Of a stretch of 40,033 nt of DNA, positions 25,401 to 34,365 are shown in pieces (the first letter of the stretch is position 1; each line of letters opens with the position of its first letter). The stretch is from Rhizobium leguminosarum bv. viciae USDA 2370. Its GTDB lineage: Bacteria; Pseudomonadota; Alphaproteobacteria; Rhizobiales; Rhizobiaceae. The position numbers and the translations under genes are program-made. The stretch covers positions 1-40,033 of the forward strand of contig NZ_MRDL01000046.1 of assembly GCF_002008365.1 (NCBI RefSeq), given 5' to 3'. The notes beneath the pieces were generated by a model. That model did no database searches. It had not been told where the DNA came from and saw only the letters and a list, made by a program, of their open reading frames with translations.

Positions 25401-27950
25401 AACCAGAGCGGCGACCTCACGTTTGCCGGATACAGCCATGTCAGCTTGAACTCGAATCTGCTGGCGGCTGGCGATCCGCTTATCGAAGTGCAACGCCAAG
25501 CGGAGGTTGGCCTCGCGTTCGCGCGGGAGGTGCGGTTCCAGTTCGTTGTGGACCTCGCCAGCGCGCAGCTCGGACTCGTCCGGACACTGCGGGGGTTGAC
25601 CCGGAAATTCGGCTCCTTTGATGACGACGGATTTGACGAAGTTGAGATCGAGCGCCGGTTTTCCGAAAATCCGAATCTCGCGGAAATCTGCTACTTTGTC
25701 AGAAAACTGCAGGCGCGGTTCTTTGCGGGCGACCACGAGGCGGCCGTGGATGCGTCATTGCGGGCGCAGAGACTGCCGTGGACATCGGTGGCGCATTTTG
25801 AGGAAACGCCGGAGCATCATTTCTACGGCGCCTTGGCCCGCGCCGCATGCTGCGACTCCGCCGCGGCCGACCAGCGTGCGCGGCATACGGAGGCTCTGGT
25901 CGCCCACCACCGACAGCTTGAAATCTATGCGAAGAATTGCCCGGAGAACTTCGAGAACCGAGCAGCGCTCGTCGGCGCCGAGATAGCGCGCCTTGAAGGC
26001 CGCGAAATCGACGCGGCGCGCCTTTACGAACAAGCGATCCGCTCGGCGCGCGCAAACGGCTTCGTTCATCATGAAGCCCTCGCATATGAACTCGCCGCCC
26101 GCTTTTATGCGCGGGGAGGTTTCGAGGACTTCGCTCGTCTTTATCTCCGCAACGCGCGTGGCTGCTATCTGCGCTGGGGTGCCGACGGCAAGGTGCGACA
26201 ACTCGACCAACTCTATCCCGACCTGAGAGGGGAAGAACGTGCTCCCGCTCCAACGAGCACCATTGGCGCACCGGTCGAACAACTCGATCTCGCTACCGTT
26301 ATCAAAATCTCGCAAGCCGTGTCGGGAGAGATTGTTCTTCAAAAGCTGATCGACACGGTCTTGCGGACCGCCGTTGAGCAGGCGGGCGCCGAGCGCGGCC
26401 TGTTGATCCTGCCGCGTGGGGGTGAGTCACGGATCACGGCGGAGGCCACGACGGGCGGCGAAACGGTCGTGGTGCGGATGCGTGACGAGATCGTGACAGG
26501 GACAACCCTGCCGCAATCGCTCCTTCATTATGTCTTGCGCACAAACGAAAGCGTTGTTCTCGACGACGCCATGGCTCAGAATCCATTTTCCATGGACCCC
26601 TACATTTGTCGGCACCGGGCGCGTTCCATTCTCTGTGTTCCGTTGCTCAATCAGGGCCAACCTGCCGGGGTACTCTATCTTGAGAACAACCTCGCCCACA
26701 GGGTCTTCGCGCCGGCCCGGATCGTGGTGCTGAAGCTGCTCGCGTCTCAGGCAGCGATCTCACTGGAGAATACCCGATTGTACCGCGATCTCGCTGAACG
26801 CGAAGCCAAGATCCGTCGCCTCGTCAAGGCCAACATCATCGGGATCGTCATCTGGAATATCGAAGGTCGCATTCTGGAGGCCAACGACGCGTTCCTCCGC
26901 ATGGTGGGATACGACCGAGAGGATCTTGCCTCGGGTCGGCTTTGCTGGACGGACCTAACACCGGCCGAATGGCGCGACCGCGATGAACGGACCGTCGCGG
27001 AGTTGAAGATGATCGGGTCAGTCCAACCCTTCGAGAAGGAGTACTTTCGGAAAGATGGCAGCCGTCTGCCGGTGCTGATGGGCGGTGCTCTCCTAGAAGA
27101 AAGCAGGAACGAAGGTGTTTCTTTTGTCCTCGATTTGACGGAGCGCCGTCAGGCCGAAGAGGCGTTACGGGAGAGCGAGGAGGCCTTGCGCGAAGCGCTG
27201 GGGCAACTTGCCCACGCAAACCGCGTCGCCACGATGGGGCAGCTCACAGCCTCCATCGCCCATGAAGTCAATCAGCCGCTCGCCGCGTCGCTCACCAACG
27301 CCCAGGCGGCCTTGCGCTGGCTCGGTAACCGTCCGCCGAATCTCGAGGAGGTGACTCAGGCGCTCGGCCGGATTGTCGAGAACGCCAATCGAGCCGGCGA
27401 TGTCATTGGCCGGATCCGTGCCTTGATCAAGAAGGAACCCCCTCACAAGGGGCAATTCGACCTCGACGAGGCCATTCGTCACGTGATTGCCTTGACCAGC
27501 GGTGAAGTGCTCCGGCAAGGCGTCACGCTGCGGACCCAATTCGCGAGGAGCCTCCCGTCGGTGGAAGGGGATCGTGTCCAGTTGCAACAGGTGATCCTAA
27601 ACCTCATCATGAACGCCATCGAGGCGATGAACGGCGTTAATGAGGAAGAGCGCGAGTTGCTGATCAGCACCGGGACAGGCTCGGGAGGCGTGGTCGTCAG
27701 GGTGCGCGACTCGGGTCCAGGCCTGGACCCGCAAAGCATGGACCGCATTTTCGAGGCTTTCTACACGACCAAATCCAGCGGCATGGGTATGGGCCTGGCG
27801 ATCTCCCGTTCGATCATCGAGGCTCACGGGGGCCAGATGTGGGCCACCGCTAATGACCCTCGTGGGGCAGTGTTTCTGTTCACCCTGCCTCTAGAACGAG
27901 ACGAAATCCACACAACGCATGCCGACCAAATCACAATGCCGGGAAAATAG
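22413..27950 (+). CDS. Giant fusion: Ser/Thr kinase-like domain, AAA-type ATPase, GAF, PAS and histidine kinase
   Basis: About 1845 residues from ATG 22413 (the frame is open to 22272). Order: protein-kinase-like domain (about 10-280), ATPase with Walker A GYSGIGKS at 324-331 and Walker B LALFLDDLQWLD, a long helical TPR-like region (about 600-1250), GAF (about 1290-1450), PAS (about 1466-1580), then histidine kinase with phospho-acceptor His1617 (IAHEVNQPLAASL), N-box LIMNAIEAM and G-boxes DSGPGLD and GMGMGLAIS. The kinase part has lost hallmarks: HRD is His121-Lys-Asp, the DFG Asp position is Gly142 (TGFGIAS), and no glycine loop or VAIK Lys is evident, so it is probably a pseudokinase. The ATPase and helical parts resemble multidomain signalling ATPases. 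The protein is cytoplasmic, with no membrane helix. It likely phosphorylates the FixJ-type regulator upstream. Confidence 0.92.
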   Translation: MSLEVRWEDGDRVFRRERRLGADGKWNPVLVVLSALEYPTPSSLGRLDHEYGLKDELDSAWAVRPLELVREGGQTMLVLEDPGGEPLARRLGTAMEPELFLRLAIGIAAALGKVHQRGLVHKDIKPANILVMGTGAEVRLTGFGIASRLSRERQALEPPEVVAGTLAYMAPEQTGRMNRSIDSRSDLYALGVTLYEMLTGSLPFSASDPMEWVHCHIARQPTPPNERAVDVSPAVSAIVMKLLAKTAEERYQTAAGVEHDLRRCLSQWEMRCPTDAFPLGERDIPDRLRIPEKLYGRDHEVETLLTAFDRVVLSGAPELVLISGYSGIGKSAVVNELHKVLVPPRGLFASGKFDQYKRDIPYATLAQAFQSLIRGLLAKSDADLALWRETLRETLGPNGRLMVDLVPELKLIIGDQPPVAELPAPDAQRRFELVFRRFIGVFAQPEHPLALFLDDLQWLDTATLDLLEDLLTRSDLRHLMLVGAYRDNEVSATHPLMRTLRAIQSAGGNVAEITLAPPTKGHLRQLIADALHCQPDRAAPLAQMMHDKTGGNPFFVRQFLFSLAEEGMLTFDHDAACWSWDLGRIHAKGYTDNVVHLMVGKLARQPLETREALQQFACLGNIADTTMLSLILGIPEEQVAGALWPAVAHELLERLPDAYRFVHDRVQEAAYSLIPEERRGELHLRIGRLLAANTAPELIDDYVFEIVSQLNRGAALITSTEEREQLAEFNLLAGKRAEASTAYASALNYFVAGTALLPEDAWERQRQLTFALELNRAECEFHLGALPDAEERLARLSNRAVCSDDQAAVACLRIDLYAALGQTSRSAAVGLDYLRQHLGVDWSPHPADEEVQREYDRIWSGLGSHAIEELIDLPLMSDPASSATLDILTRLVGAVWHTDANLACMAICLAVNVSLERGNSDGSCYHYVSLGYIAGPRFGDYEAGFRFGQLGCHLVETHDLNRFQARTYKDFGAHVIPWTRHVRIGRDILLRALDIANQSGDLTFAGYSHVSLNSNLLAAGDPLIEVQRQAEVGLAFAREVRFQFVVDLASAQLGLVRTLRGLTRKFGSFDDDGFDEVEIERRFSENPNLAEICYFVRKLQARFFAGDHEAAVDASLRAQRLPWTSVAHFEETPEHHFYGALARAACCDSAAADQRARHTEALVAHHRQLEIYAKNCPENFENRAALVGAEIARLEGREIDAARLYEQAIRSARANGFVHHEALAYELAARFYARGGFEDFARLYLRNARGCYLRWGADGKVRQLDQLYPDLRGEERAPAPTSTIGAPVEQLDLATVIKISQAVSGEIVLQKLIDTVLRTAVEQAGAERGLLILPRGGESRITAEATTGGETVVVRMRDEIVTGTTLPQSLLHYVLRTNESVVLDDAMAQNPFSMDPYICRHRARSILCVPLLNQGQPAGVLYLENNLAHRVFAPARIVVLKLLASQAAISLENTRLYRDLAEREAKIRRLVKANIIGIVIWNIEGRILEANDAFLRMVGYDREDLASGRLCWTDLTPAEWRDRDERTVAELKMIGSVQPFEKEYFRKDGSRLPVLMGGALLEESRNEGVSFVLDLTERRQAEEALRESEEALREALGQLAHANRVATMGQLTASIAHEVNQPLAASLTNAQAALRWLGNRPPNLEEVTQALGRIVENANRAGDVIGRIRALIKKEPPHKGQFDLDEAIRHVIALTSGEVLRQGVTLRTQFARSLPSVEGDRVQLQQVILNLIMNAIEAMNGVNEEERELLISTGTGSGGVVVRVRDSGPGLDPQSMDRIFEAFYTTKSSGMGMGLAISRSIIEAHGGQMWATANDPRGAVFLFTLPLERDEIHTTHADQITMPGK

Positions 27951-29268
27951 GACCAACAACTGGCTGAAGCTTTCGCAGCCAGTGCTGCTCTCGGCGAAGT
28001 GTGAAGGCGTCGGCGGGCCTCTCTTCTCCATCGCGAGACGACCGAGGTGCCGCTGAAACTGAATTCACCTTCATGACGCGGTCAGCGGGCGAATGGAGGC
28101 AGCAGTGGAGAAAGCAACAAGCGCATCGCAAGGGGCGAAATCGTGCCACGGGAAGCTGGACGCGATGAGCAGCACTACCATGTCCGCACCAGCTAAACGG
28201 TGCTTCGCCCCAAGTTCGATGATCCAGGTGCGGACCAAGAAACCCTATCGAAGACACAGATCGTTTGGCTTAATGCATAGTCACGGAACTCACTGAAGGG
28301 CAAAGATCCTCGAAGTCCTCCACAAGACGGAAAAGCCCGAAGGAGTAGCACAAGAGACCGAACCGCGTCCCGGTCACAAACAGGGTAAAAGCAGATCTCC
28401 CGGCGCGCAAAGCTTGTCCCCAGGGAGGCGTGATTGTTTCGCGTGGCATGACGGAAAACATCATCAAATGAGCCCCAAAGGCCGTATTCGGCCATGATGA
28501 ACCATCTGGCGGCATGTGGAGCGGAGAGCCCGGAGCCCAGGGCCAAGCTTTCCCATATGCGCTGGGAAACAAGGTCAACGGGACCAGATCGATTTCGATT
28601 CGGTTGAGTTCATGTGTCATGGCGTCAATCCTTGGAAGGAACGCGAAAGAACGAAGAGGCAAACGGTGCGACCCGTAGGCTCCCCGGCCACCTTGTGTGG
28701 TGAAACCGTCGTCCCGACTGATCTTGATGCAGGTACTACCCCCGCTGCGTGATGAACTCCCGTGTGAGTCTGATCACATAGCCGCGCGGAAGAAATGTAC
28801 CCTGACCGTAGCAGGACGCTGCCCGACCCGCCATTGATCTGGAGGAAGGATCGGGGTAGCGAACAGGAGGGGATGACTTATACGGAGGTTTACGAGTCCT
28901 TGATCGAAGTCGGCAAGCCGCGTGATGTCTCCGGTGGAAAGTCGACCATCACCCGCGTCGCGATGAGGTGCCCTCGGCTGGAATGGACGACCATGACGCC
29001 GATATCGCGCTCGTTTTCCGAGGGCTTCATGCTTGAAAACGAGTGGCCGAGCCTGGCATGGCTCCCTAGCGCCCGCCTGTTTGCTGCGGTCGTATAATTT
29101 CCGCATACACAAGTATGATGGTGGACCTGTACACTTTGTTTTAACGTTTGCTCATAAGTGCCGGCTTCGCCAAGCTGCTCATCCTCGCACCGGCTTCGCT
29201 GGCCATTCACTGTACGTTGGAGCCATGGGGAGTTTTCAGGTTCCAAAACCGTTAGGGAAGGACGCAGA
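27951..29268. other. 1.3-kb gene-poor region
   Basis: Frames are short and weak. On the minus strand a frame around 28075-28245 gives a natural-looking segment (ELGAKHRLAGADMVVLLIAS) with no start. Another minus frame is listed as a low-confidence gene at 28270-28620. The plus frame 28795-29097 has mixed composition and no ribosome site. No transposase or inverted repeats were found. This looks like decayed DNA between the kinase gene and small orphans. Confidence 0.4.
28270..28620 (-). CDS. Doubtful hypothetical protein, 116 residues
   Basis: This minus-strand frame from ATG 28620 has a more natural composition than random GC-rich shadows, with aromatic and hydrophobic stretches (FGLLCYSFGLFRLVEDFEDL near the end). 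There is no family match, only a weak AGGA ribosome site, and no signal peptide. It could be real or chance; expression data would decide. Confidence 0.25.
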   Translation of the reverse strand: MTHELNRIEIDLVPLTLFPSAYGKAWPWAPGSPLHMPPDGSSWPNTAFGAHLMMFSVMPRETITPPWGQALRAGRSAFTLFVTGTRFGLLCYSFGLFRLVEDFEDLCPSVSSVTMH

Positions 29269-29526
29269 ATGCCGACGGTATCTCCGACTCCGATCACGCC
29301 CCCAGACGAGCACGTTGTGACAGCCCGCGAGGCGCTTGAGCCCCTCTACGAAAGACTGGAGCTTCACACCGAATCCACCTTGCTTTCGGCGGCAATGGCC
29401 GCCGGATGGCCAGCCGAGGAAGCAATGAGGGCGCTGGCTGCCCTTAGATTGCAAGACGCGCTCAATATTCTTTGCCGAGCGAATTCAAGTCCAAGCATAT
29501 CGATGCACGGCCAAACGGCTGAATGA
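29269..29526 (+). CDS. Hypothetical small protein, 85 residues
   Basis: The frame is open from 29158, but the ATG at 29269 follows AAGGA at a suitable distance and gives the more natural protein. The first 15 residues are Pro/Thr rich; the rest is helical (VTAREALEPLYERLELH; LLSAAMAAGWPAEEAMRALAAL; LQDALNIL), suggesting a compact helix bundle. I do not recognise the family. It is isolated in a gene-poor stretch. Confidence 0.5.
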   Translation: MPTVSPTPITPPDEHVVTAREALEPLYERLELHTESTLLSAAMAAGWPAEEAMRALAALRLQDALNILCRANSSPSISMHGQTAE

Positions 29527-30016
29527 AATGGCAGTCTACGCGAAGTTCCAAGGGAATTGATCCAACGGGGATATCCAGCAGCACGATCAACGAAGTCTGC
29601 GTCAATGGAAACGCCCTCAAGCAATTGAATTTTGGAAGAAGATGTCGCCATGGCTGCCCAACGCTGCCCGGCGCGCTCTCTGACGATCGCCGAGACGATG
29701 TCTAGTTCCTGAGATCAAGGAATTCGTGGAATTCAACGGGCTGTGCGACACAGGCGTTCAAGCGGAGCTTCTAGCTTCCGCGGCGGCTCGGTCACAGGGT
29801 GATCGAAACAACGCAGGCCCGCCAGCACGTCCAATTTGACCTCAAGGAAGTGGTACAACAAGCCTCAGTCTGGTCAATCTGGCAATCCAATCCGTTTCCC
29901 GACGACGACCACCTGTTCGCGTTCCCAGGGGCGTGTAAGACAAGAGCTTATTCCGAAACGGCCCAGAGCCAATAGCCTCGAAACAGCCGCGAGCCTGCGC
30001 GGATGGCCGGTTGCTT
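29527..30016. other. Intergenic, no supported gene
   Basis: No frame here has a ribosome site or recognisable domain; short frames end quickly on both strands. No terminator or repeat was seen. Confidence 0.4.
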
Positions 30017-30211
30017 TTAAAGCTGTTCGACAAAACACCAGAGGCTCACTTGGTTGCCACGATTTAGTAGATTGACCAAGTTGTCGGCCTCCTCGGCGGT
30101 GAGCATGTCCATGACAAACCCATCGATGATGGCCGCCTGTCCGCTGACTTTATCGAACACCGTCCAGTAAATATTGAGGTTCTTGCAACGGCTATATCTT
30201 TGCGATGCCAT
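30017..30211 (-). CDS. Small conserved-type protein, 64 residues
   Basis: The start at 30211 follows GGAGG nine bases upstream. The product reads NLNIYWTVFDKVSGQAAIIDG then a helix TAEEADNLVNLLNR. This is the layout of a short orphan protein that, from memory, recurs in rhizobial genomes with a central VIDKxSGxPA-like segment. There is no signal peptide or membrane segment, and the function is unknown. Confidence 0.6.
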   Translation of the reverse strand: MASQRYSRCKNLNIYWTVFDKVSGQAAIIDGFVMDMLTAEEADNLVNLLNRGNQVSLWCFVEQL

Positions 30212-30432
30212 CGTGAACGGCCTCCATATGGTAACGACTTTGGTCAATTGTGAGCGATCTATCAGACATGACTGCCTGGCGGCTCTTGGACATCCGCGAG
30301 GCTCGTGACGTCAGGCGGCAGCTCGGCAGAGGGCTCGCATTCAGCGGGTGGTAAGGGAACTCTTGCACCACAGAGAGTCAGGCCGCTCGTTGCCTTTAAG
30401 AAGGCGCTCACAGTAGAGCATTTTTGTACGCG

Positions 30433-30672
30433 CTAATGAAGAGATGCGTTGGAATCAGGCATGCTATCTGTTCGTATAGCCTTCCAAAAGCTCGCATCAT
30501 CCACCATTGACAACGAGCAGCACCTGATGTCGCGGGGGGCACATAGTTCCGCTCGTAGGTCTGGATGACCACATCGAAGCGGCTTTCCATCTGTCAGATG
30601 ATCGATGCGGCGCAGATAGATCGATGCGCCTGTGGGACTTGGAGAAAGCAGCTTGAAGAAGATCATCCTCAT
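30433..30672 (-). CDS. Possible small ORF coupled to the alpha/beta hydrolase
   Basis: The ATG overlaps the hydrolase stop codon (ATGA), an arrangement that favours coupled translation. The 79-residue product starts MRMIFFKLLSPSPTGASIYLRR and becomes Cys/Arg/Ser rich later; a second frame is open over its end. This may be a frameshifted or decayed gene. No family is recognised. Confidence 0.3.
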   Translation of the reverse strand: MRMIFFKLLSPSPTGASIYLRRIDHLTDGKPLRCGHPDLRAELCAPRDIRCCSLSMVDDASFWKAIRTDSMPDSNASLH

Positions 30673-31556
30673 GCCACCAGTGTCCTCTTATTCTCCACGA
30701 TGGACACGGTGTCGACGAGCAGCTCCAGCAGTTCCACACACACCTCAGTCCGGACATGATGCGGCAAATGGCCCACGCCCCTGAGCGTTTTGAAGACCGC
30801 CTGGTCGTGGTTCCGTTGGATCCACGCCGAGTGCCACCGACAGTCGATGACCCCGTCCCGGTCGCCGAAGACAACGGTTATAGGCAGGTCGGACGAGAGG
30901 CGCCCGAATGCGGCCATGTCGGCGTTGAAGGCGGACAGTTCCGCGGCCATGGTCTCGATTGTGGGCGACGACACGATGTGGCGCGCGGGCAAGGCTGCCA
31001 AGTATTCCGGTACGGGATTTGGGGCGGCCGAGGTTCGCAGCGCGGAGCGGAAAATCACCTCCGGCCAGCGAGTGGTCATCTGGCGGCGGACGGCGGATCC
31101 GATCAGCGGCATCATCGCCGTACGCAACAGCACGAAAGGCTTGAAAGGAACTGGCCTGCAGCAAGGTGCGATCAGCAACATAGCCCTAACGAGGTCCGGC
31201 CTGCGCTGCGCGAGAAGAAGTGGCGGTGCGCAACCGATAGAATGGCCGACCAGCACGCGCGGCCCGCCCCCTATATGCTCAAGGAAGGTTTCGAGCCAGA
31301 AGGACTGCCCGAGAGGTCCCTGACTTCCGGAAGGTAGTGGAGAACTGAAGCCGTAGCCTGGGCGATCAGGTGCAATGATCCCGATGTTCTCGTGGACTTC
31401 GAAAGGAGTGACGACCTCCTCGGCAAGGCTTCCGCAGCCGTGTAAGAAAACGACCTCTGGGCGGTTCGCCCGACTTCTTCTCAACATATGGATTTTATGA
31501 TCGTGGACTTGCAGAAGTTCGCCGACGCGGGGGACGTTTGCACAAGGATGCTTCAT
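30669..31556 (-). CDS. Alpha/beta-fold hydrolase
   Basis: A 295-residue enzyme of the alpha/beta hydrolase superfamily (esterase, lipase or lactonase type). The nucleophile is Ser106 in VLVGHSIGCA, the acid is Asp232 or Asp234 in VFGDRDGVID, and the base is His263 in GVGHLPHH. HGCGS at 39-43 supplies the oxyanion hole, and APDRPGYGFSSP is the typical strand-4 turn. The cap region (about 130-215) contains PCCRPVPFKPF and many hydrophobic residues. There is no signal peptide. It may be followed by a coupled small ORF. The substrate is unknown. Confidence 0.9.
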   Translation of the reverse strand: MKHPCANVPRVGELLQVHDHKIHMLRRSRANRPEVVFLHGCGSLAEEVVTPFEVHENIGIIAPDRPGYGFSSPLPSGSQGPLGQSFWLETFLEHIGGGPRVLVGHSIGCAPPLLLAQRRPDLVRAMLLIAPCCRPVPFKPFVLLRTAMMPLIGSAVRRQMTTRWPEVIFRSALRTSAAPNPVPEYLAALPARHIVSSPTIETMAAELSAFNADMAAFGRLSSDLPITVVFGDRDGVIDCRWHSAWIQRNHDQAVFKTLRGVGHLPHHVRTEVCVELLELLVDTVSIVENKRTLVA

Positions 31557-31856
31557 ACGCGCCGAACGTACTTTTCAGTCGATTGTTCCGACTGGTAGGC
31601 GGTGGGATCCACGCCTTTTTTGCGGTTGACCGGATTTAGGAAGGCACGATCGCACGAGTAGCTCTGCAAAGGGGAAATCTCCTCCGTTTTGCATTCTCCT
31701 GTGCGATCCCGAACTACCGTGACCCGCCCCGGCTCGGCGCCGCTGTTTTTCGGACCGTATGCCCTAAAGCCCGTCGAGGGAGGTACGTCACAACCATTGC
31801 CGAGGCCAATCTGCGCCCTAATTTCAAAAGACTTGGTGAGAACGACCGACACCTCG
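31557..31856. other. Divergent region between hydrolase and permease genes
   Basis: This 300-base gap holds the start regions of both divergent genes. The permease frame is open to 31689 but the first 56 residues look unnatural. No clear -35/-10 pair or palindrome was found. Confidence 0.35.
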
Positions 31857-33884
31857 ATGTCTTCGAGCGACGCCAAGATCACGGAGGCGGAATTGGAAAA
31901 TGACCTCGGCCCCCGCCGCGTCTATTCGACCTCGCCATCCTCCCCTTCACGCATGCCTGCCTTCGCGAGTGTACTCGCTGTTATTGCCATTCTGTATTTC
32001 GGCAAGGAAGTGCTTCTTCCTCTAGCAATCGCAGTGCTGTTGACGTTCGCGTTGGCTCCCATCTCCTCTCGTCTTCGAAAGCTTGGCATGCCGCGTATTG
32101 CGGCAGTCATAGTCACTGTCGTGATCGCTTTTCTTGTCCTCGTCCTGTTCGGGCTTGTCGTAGCGGGACACGTAGCCGAAGTCGCCCAGAACCTTCCGGC
32201 CTACCAAGGCAACATCATAGCAAAAATTCGGTCTCTCCAGGAAAGTGGAACGGATAGCGGTATTGTACGGCGCCTGACATCAGTCGTTGAGAGCGTCGGT
32301 CGTGAGCTCAGCAACGCCGAGGAGCGCCCAGTTGCTCCCGGTACCGCATCAAGAGTAAGGGAGCCTGTGCTCGTTGAGATATTCGCGCCGAGTAGACCAA
32401 TTGAAACGCTTACTAGCCTGATTGGTCCGCTGCTCGGCCCCATCGCCTCATTGGGCTTGATCATCGTCGTCGTAATATTCATGCTTTTAGAGCGGGAAGA
32501 GCTTCGCGACCGCTTTATCCGGCTCGTTGGCTATGGCGATCTGCATCGCACAACAGAAGCCATCCAGGAGGCAGGTAGCCGCGTCGCGCGGTATCTTCTT
32601 ATGCAGCTGGTGGTGAACTGCGCCTACGGCGTCCCATTGGCGCTCGGACTATGGGCGGTTGGCATTCCAAATCCAGCGCTCTGGGGGATGCTAGCCATCG
32701 TCCTTCGATTTGTCCCTTATATCGGGCCTGTAATCGCGACGGTTCTGCCGCTGTTCCTGGCTTTTGCAGTTGACCCTGGCTGGAGCCTTGTTCTCTGGGT
32801 TGGGGCCATCTTCCTCGTGCTGGAATTGACCAGCAACAACGTCATCGAGCCCTGGCTCTATGGTTCTCGTACCGGCCTCTCTCCGCTGGCAATCATCGTC
32901 GCGGCGATTTTTTGGGCATGGCTGTGGGGACCAGTCGGTCTTGTGCTGTCCACGCCGCTGACCGTGTGTCTTGCAGTGTTGGGCCGGTATGTCCCGCAAT
33001 TCGAGTTCCTTGAGGTCGTTTTTGGTAGTGACCCGGTGCTCGATCCCAAGGAGCGGCTGTACCAGCGGCTCCTTGCTGGCGATCCCGATGAGGCGACCGA
33101 CTACGCCGAGGAATTCCTCGAGGAGGATTATCTGGAGGACTACTATGGCAAGGTCGCCATTCCCGCCCTTCTACTCGCGGAGAAGGATAGGCGTCGAGGC
33201 GTCTTGACCCCGGAGCAGATGGAACAGGTGTTTGGGACCGCCATCACACTGGTCTCGAACCTTGCGGAAATCGCGGAGGAAGAAGAGCAGGAAGAGGAAG
33301 AAGAAGAGGAACAGAAGGAGAAGGAGAAGGAGAAGGAGAAGGAGAAGGAGAAGGAAGCGGCAGGTCGGCCCAGCACCCCTCCCAAGGAAGGGATTCGGGA
33401 TGAAAGCGAACTACCTGACGGACGGGGCAAGACAGTCTTTTGCGTCGGAGGCAGAGGCCCCCTCGACGACGCGTCGGCTGCGATGCTTGCCCAGATTCTT
33501 CAGGTACAGGGCGCCGAGGTGGTCGCAGCGAGGCATTCTGACATCCCCAATCGCCGTGCCATGAGCCTCGTTCCGAAACAATCGAACGCCATCGTAGTTT
33601 GCTTCCTCAACGAGGACTCGGCAAGGCATGCCACCATACTTGTTCGTCGGTTCAAGCGCATATACCCAACCATTCGCGTCGGCGCGGTCCTTTGGGTGGA
33701 AAACCAGGAGGAAAGGCAGCCGCCCGCGCTTGGGGAGGCGGATTTCGTTGCCACAACCTTGACCTCGGCTGCCCGCGAGGCACTCGCCGATGCACCACCA
33801 TCATTGGTGACGCCCGCGCGCAAGATCCGTACCAGGCGGTCCTCGAATAAGACAGGCATAGCCGCCGCGCACTCCGGGATTTAG
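31857..33884 (+). CDS. AI-2E/PerM-family permease with long charged C-terminal extension
   Basis: About 675 residues from ATG 31857. Residues 30-390 form the membrane part of the AI-2E (PerM, TqsA) family: about eight hydrophobic segments, including VLLPLAIAVLLTFALAP, LGLIIVVVIFMLLE, the conserved YLLMQLVVNCAYG, RFVPYIGPVIATVLP and ELTSNNVIEPWLYG. Homologues run 340-390 residues; this one adds about 280. The extension has an acidic linker (EEFLEEDYLEDYYG), a Glu-rich run followed by a Lys-Glu repeat, then a soluble alpha/beta-like domain (TVFCVGGRGPLDDASAAM; AIVVCFLNED). The family exports small molecules or works as a sodium/proton antiporter in some members; which applies here is open. The ribosome site is weak. 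Confidence 0.85.
   Translation: MSSSDAKITEAELENDLGPRRVYSTSPSSPSRMPAFASVLAVIAILYFGKEVLLPLAIAVLLTFALAPISSRLRKLGMPRIAAVIVTVVIAFLVLVLFGLVVAGHVAEVAQNLPAYQGNIIAKIRSLQESGTDSGIVRRLTSVVESVGRELSNAEERPVAPGTASRVREPVLVEIFAPSRPIETLTSLIGPLLGPIASLGLIIVVVIFMLLEREELRDRFIRLVGYGDLHRTTEAIQEAGSRVARYLLMQLVVNCAYGVPLALGLWAVGIPNPALWGMLAIVLRFVPYIGPVIATVLPLFLAFAVDPGWSLVLWVGAIFLVLELTSNNVIEPWLYGSRTGLSPLAIIVAAIFWAWLWGPVGLVLSTPLTVCLAVLGRYVPQFEFLEVVFGSDPVLDPKERLYQRLLAGDPDEATDYAEEFLEEDYLEDYYGKVAIPALLLAEKDRRRGVLTPEQMEQVFGTAITLVSNLAEIAEEEEQEEEEEEEQKEKEKEKEKEKEKEAAGRPSTPPKEGIRDESELPDGRGKTVFCVGGRGPLDDASAAMLAQILQVQGAEVVAARHSDIPNRRAMSLVPKQSNAIVVCFLNEDSARHATILVRRFKRIYPTIRVGAVLWVENQEERQPPALGEADFVATTLTSAAREALADAPPSLVTPARKIRTRRSSNKTGIAAAHSGI
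33275..33357 (+). repeat. In-frame Glu run and Lys-Glu hexanucleotide repeat
   Basis: Codes for a Glu-rich run followed by about seven Lys-Glu pairs in the permease extension, built from GAGAAG/AAGGAG units. The six-base unit can change copy number without breaking the frame. It resembles in principle the Asn-Lys repeat at 6573-6659. Confidence 0.9.
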
Positions 33885-34050
33885 GTGTCCAAGGGGCGGT
33901 CAGGCGCCATAAGATGCGCCCAGTCAGTCGGCAAGACCAAGCTAACAATAGTGAGCAAATCGTGGGCAGTTCCCGAAGCAGTAAAGCCTACGACCGTGCG
34001 ACAAGCCCACCGGTTGCTAAACTTCGCAAATCAGCTCACTTTTCCCTTCC

Positions 34051-34281
34051 ATGGAGATAGCGAGACCTTCCATCGGGCAGGATCAACCTGATCGCCACAT
34101 GCGTTGCCAGGATGCAATCGACGCCGCGTTCCGTGATCTGCTCGAAAGAGCTACCGCAGCGGGACGGTCGGAGCGCGAGGTCTTCGTTGCGGTTATCGAT
34201 CTCGCGGACAATCATATGCTCTCGATGTCGGCGAACGAGGAGATGAACGCCCTCATTGAATTGTTGAAGCGCATGACCTGA
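34051..34281 (+). CDS. Small conserved-type protein, 76 residues
   Basis: The frame from 34051 has an alternative ATG at 34099 giving about 60 residues; neither has a strong ribosome site, and homologues, from memory, begin near the second. The product is helical (AIDAAFRDLLERATAAG; REVFVAVIDLADNHML; NEEMNALIELLKRM), a layout seen in short rhizobial proteins of unknown function. No signal peptide. Confidence 0.55.
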   Translation: MEIARPSIGQDQPDRHMRCQDAIDAAFRDLLERATAAGRSEREVFVAVIDLADNHMLSMSANEEMNALIELLKRMT

Positions 34282-34365
34282 TCTTTGGGCCGACGAGGGT
34301 TCTCACCGGCCGGAACATTCGGCCTTTAACTCGATTAATCTACCTCCACATAGGAGGAAGCAATC

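Noticed and set aside
33143..33430. Minus-strand Ser/Phe-rich frame opposite the Lys-Glu repeat
   Set aside because: Antisense reading of GAGAAG repeats.
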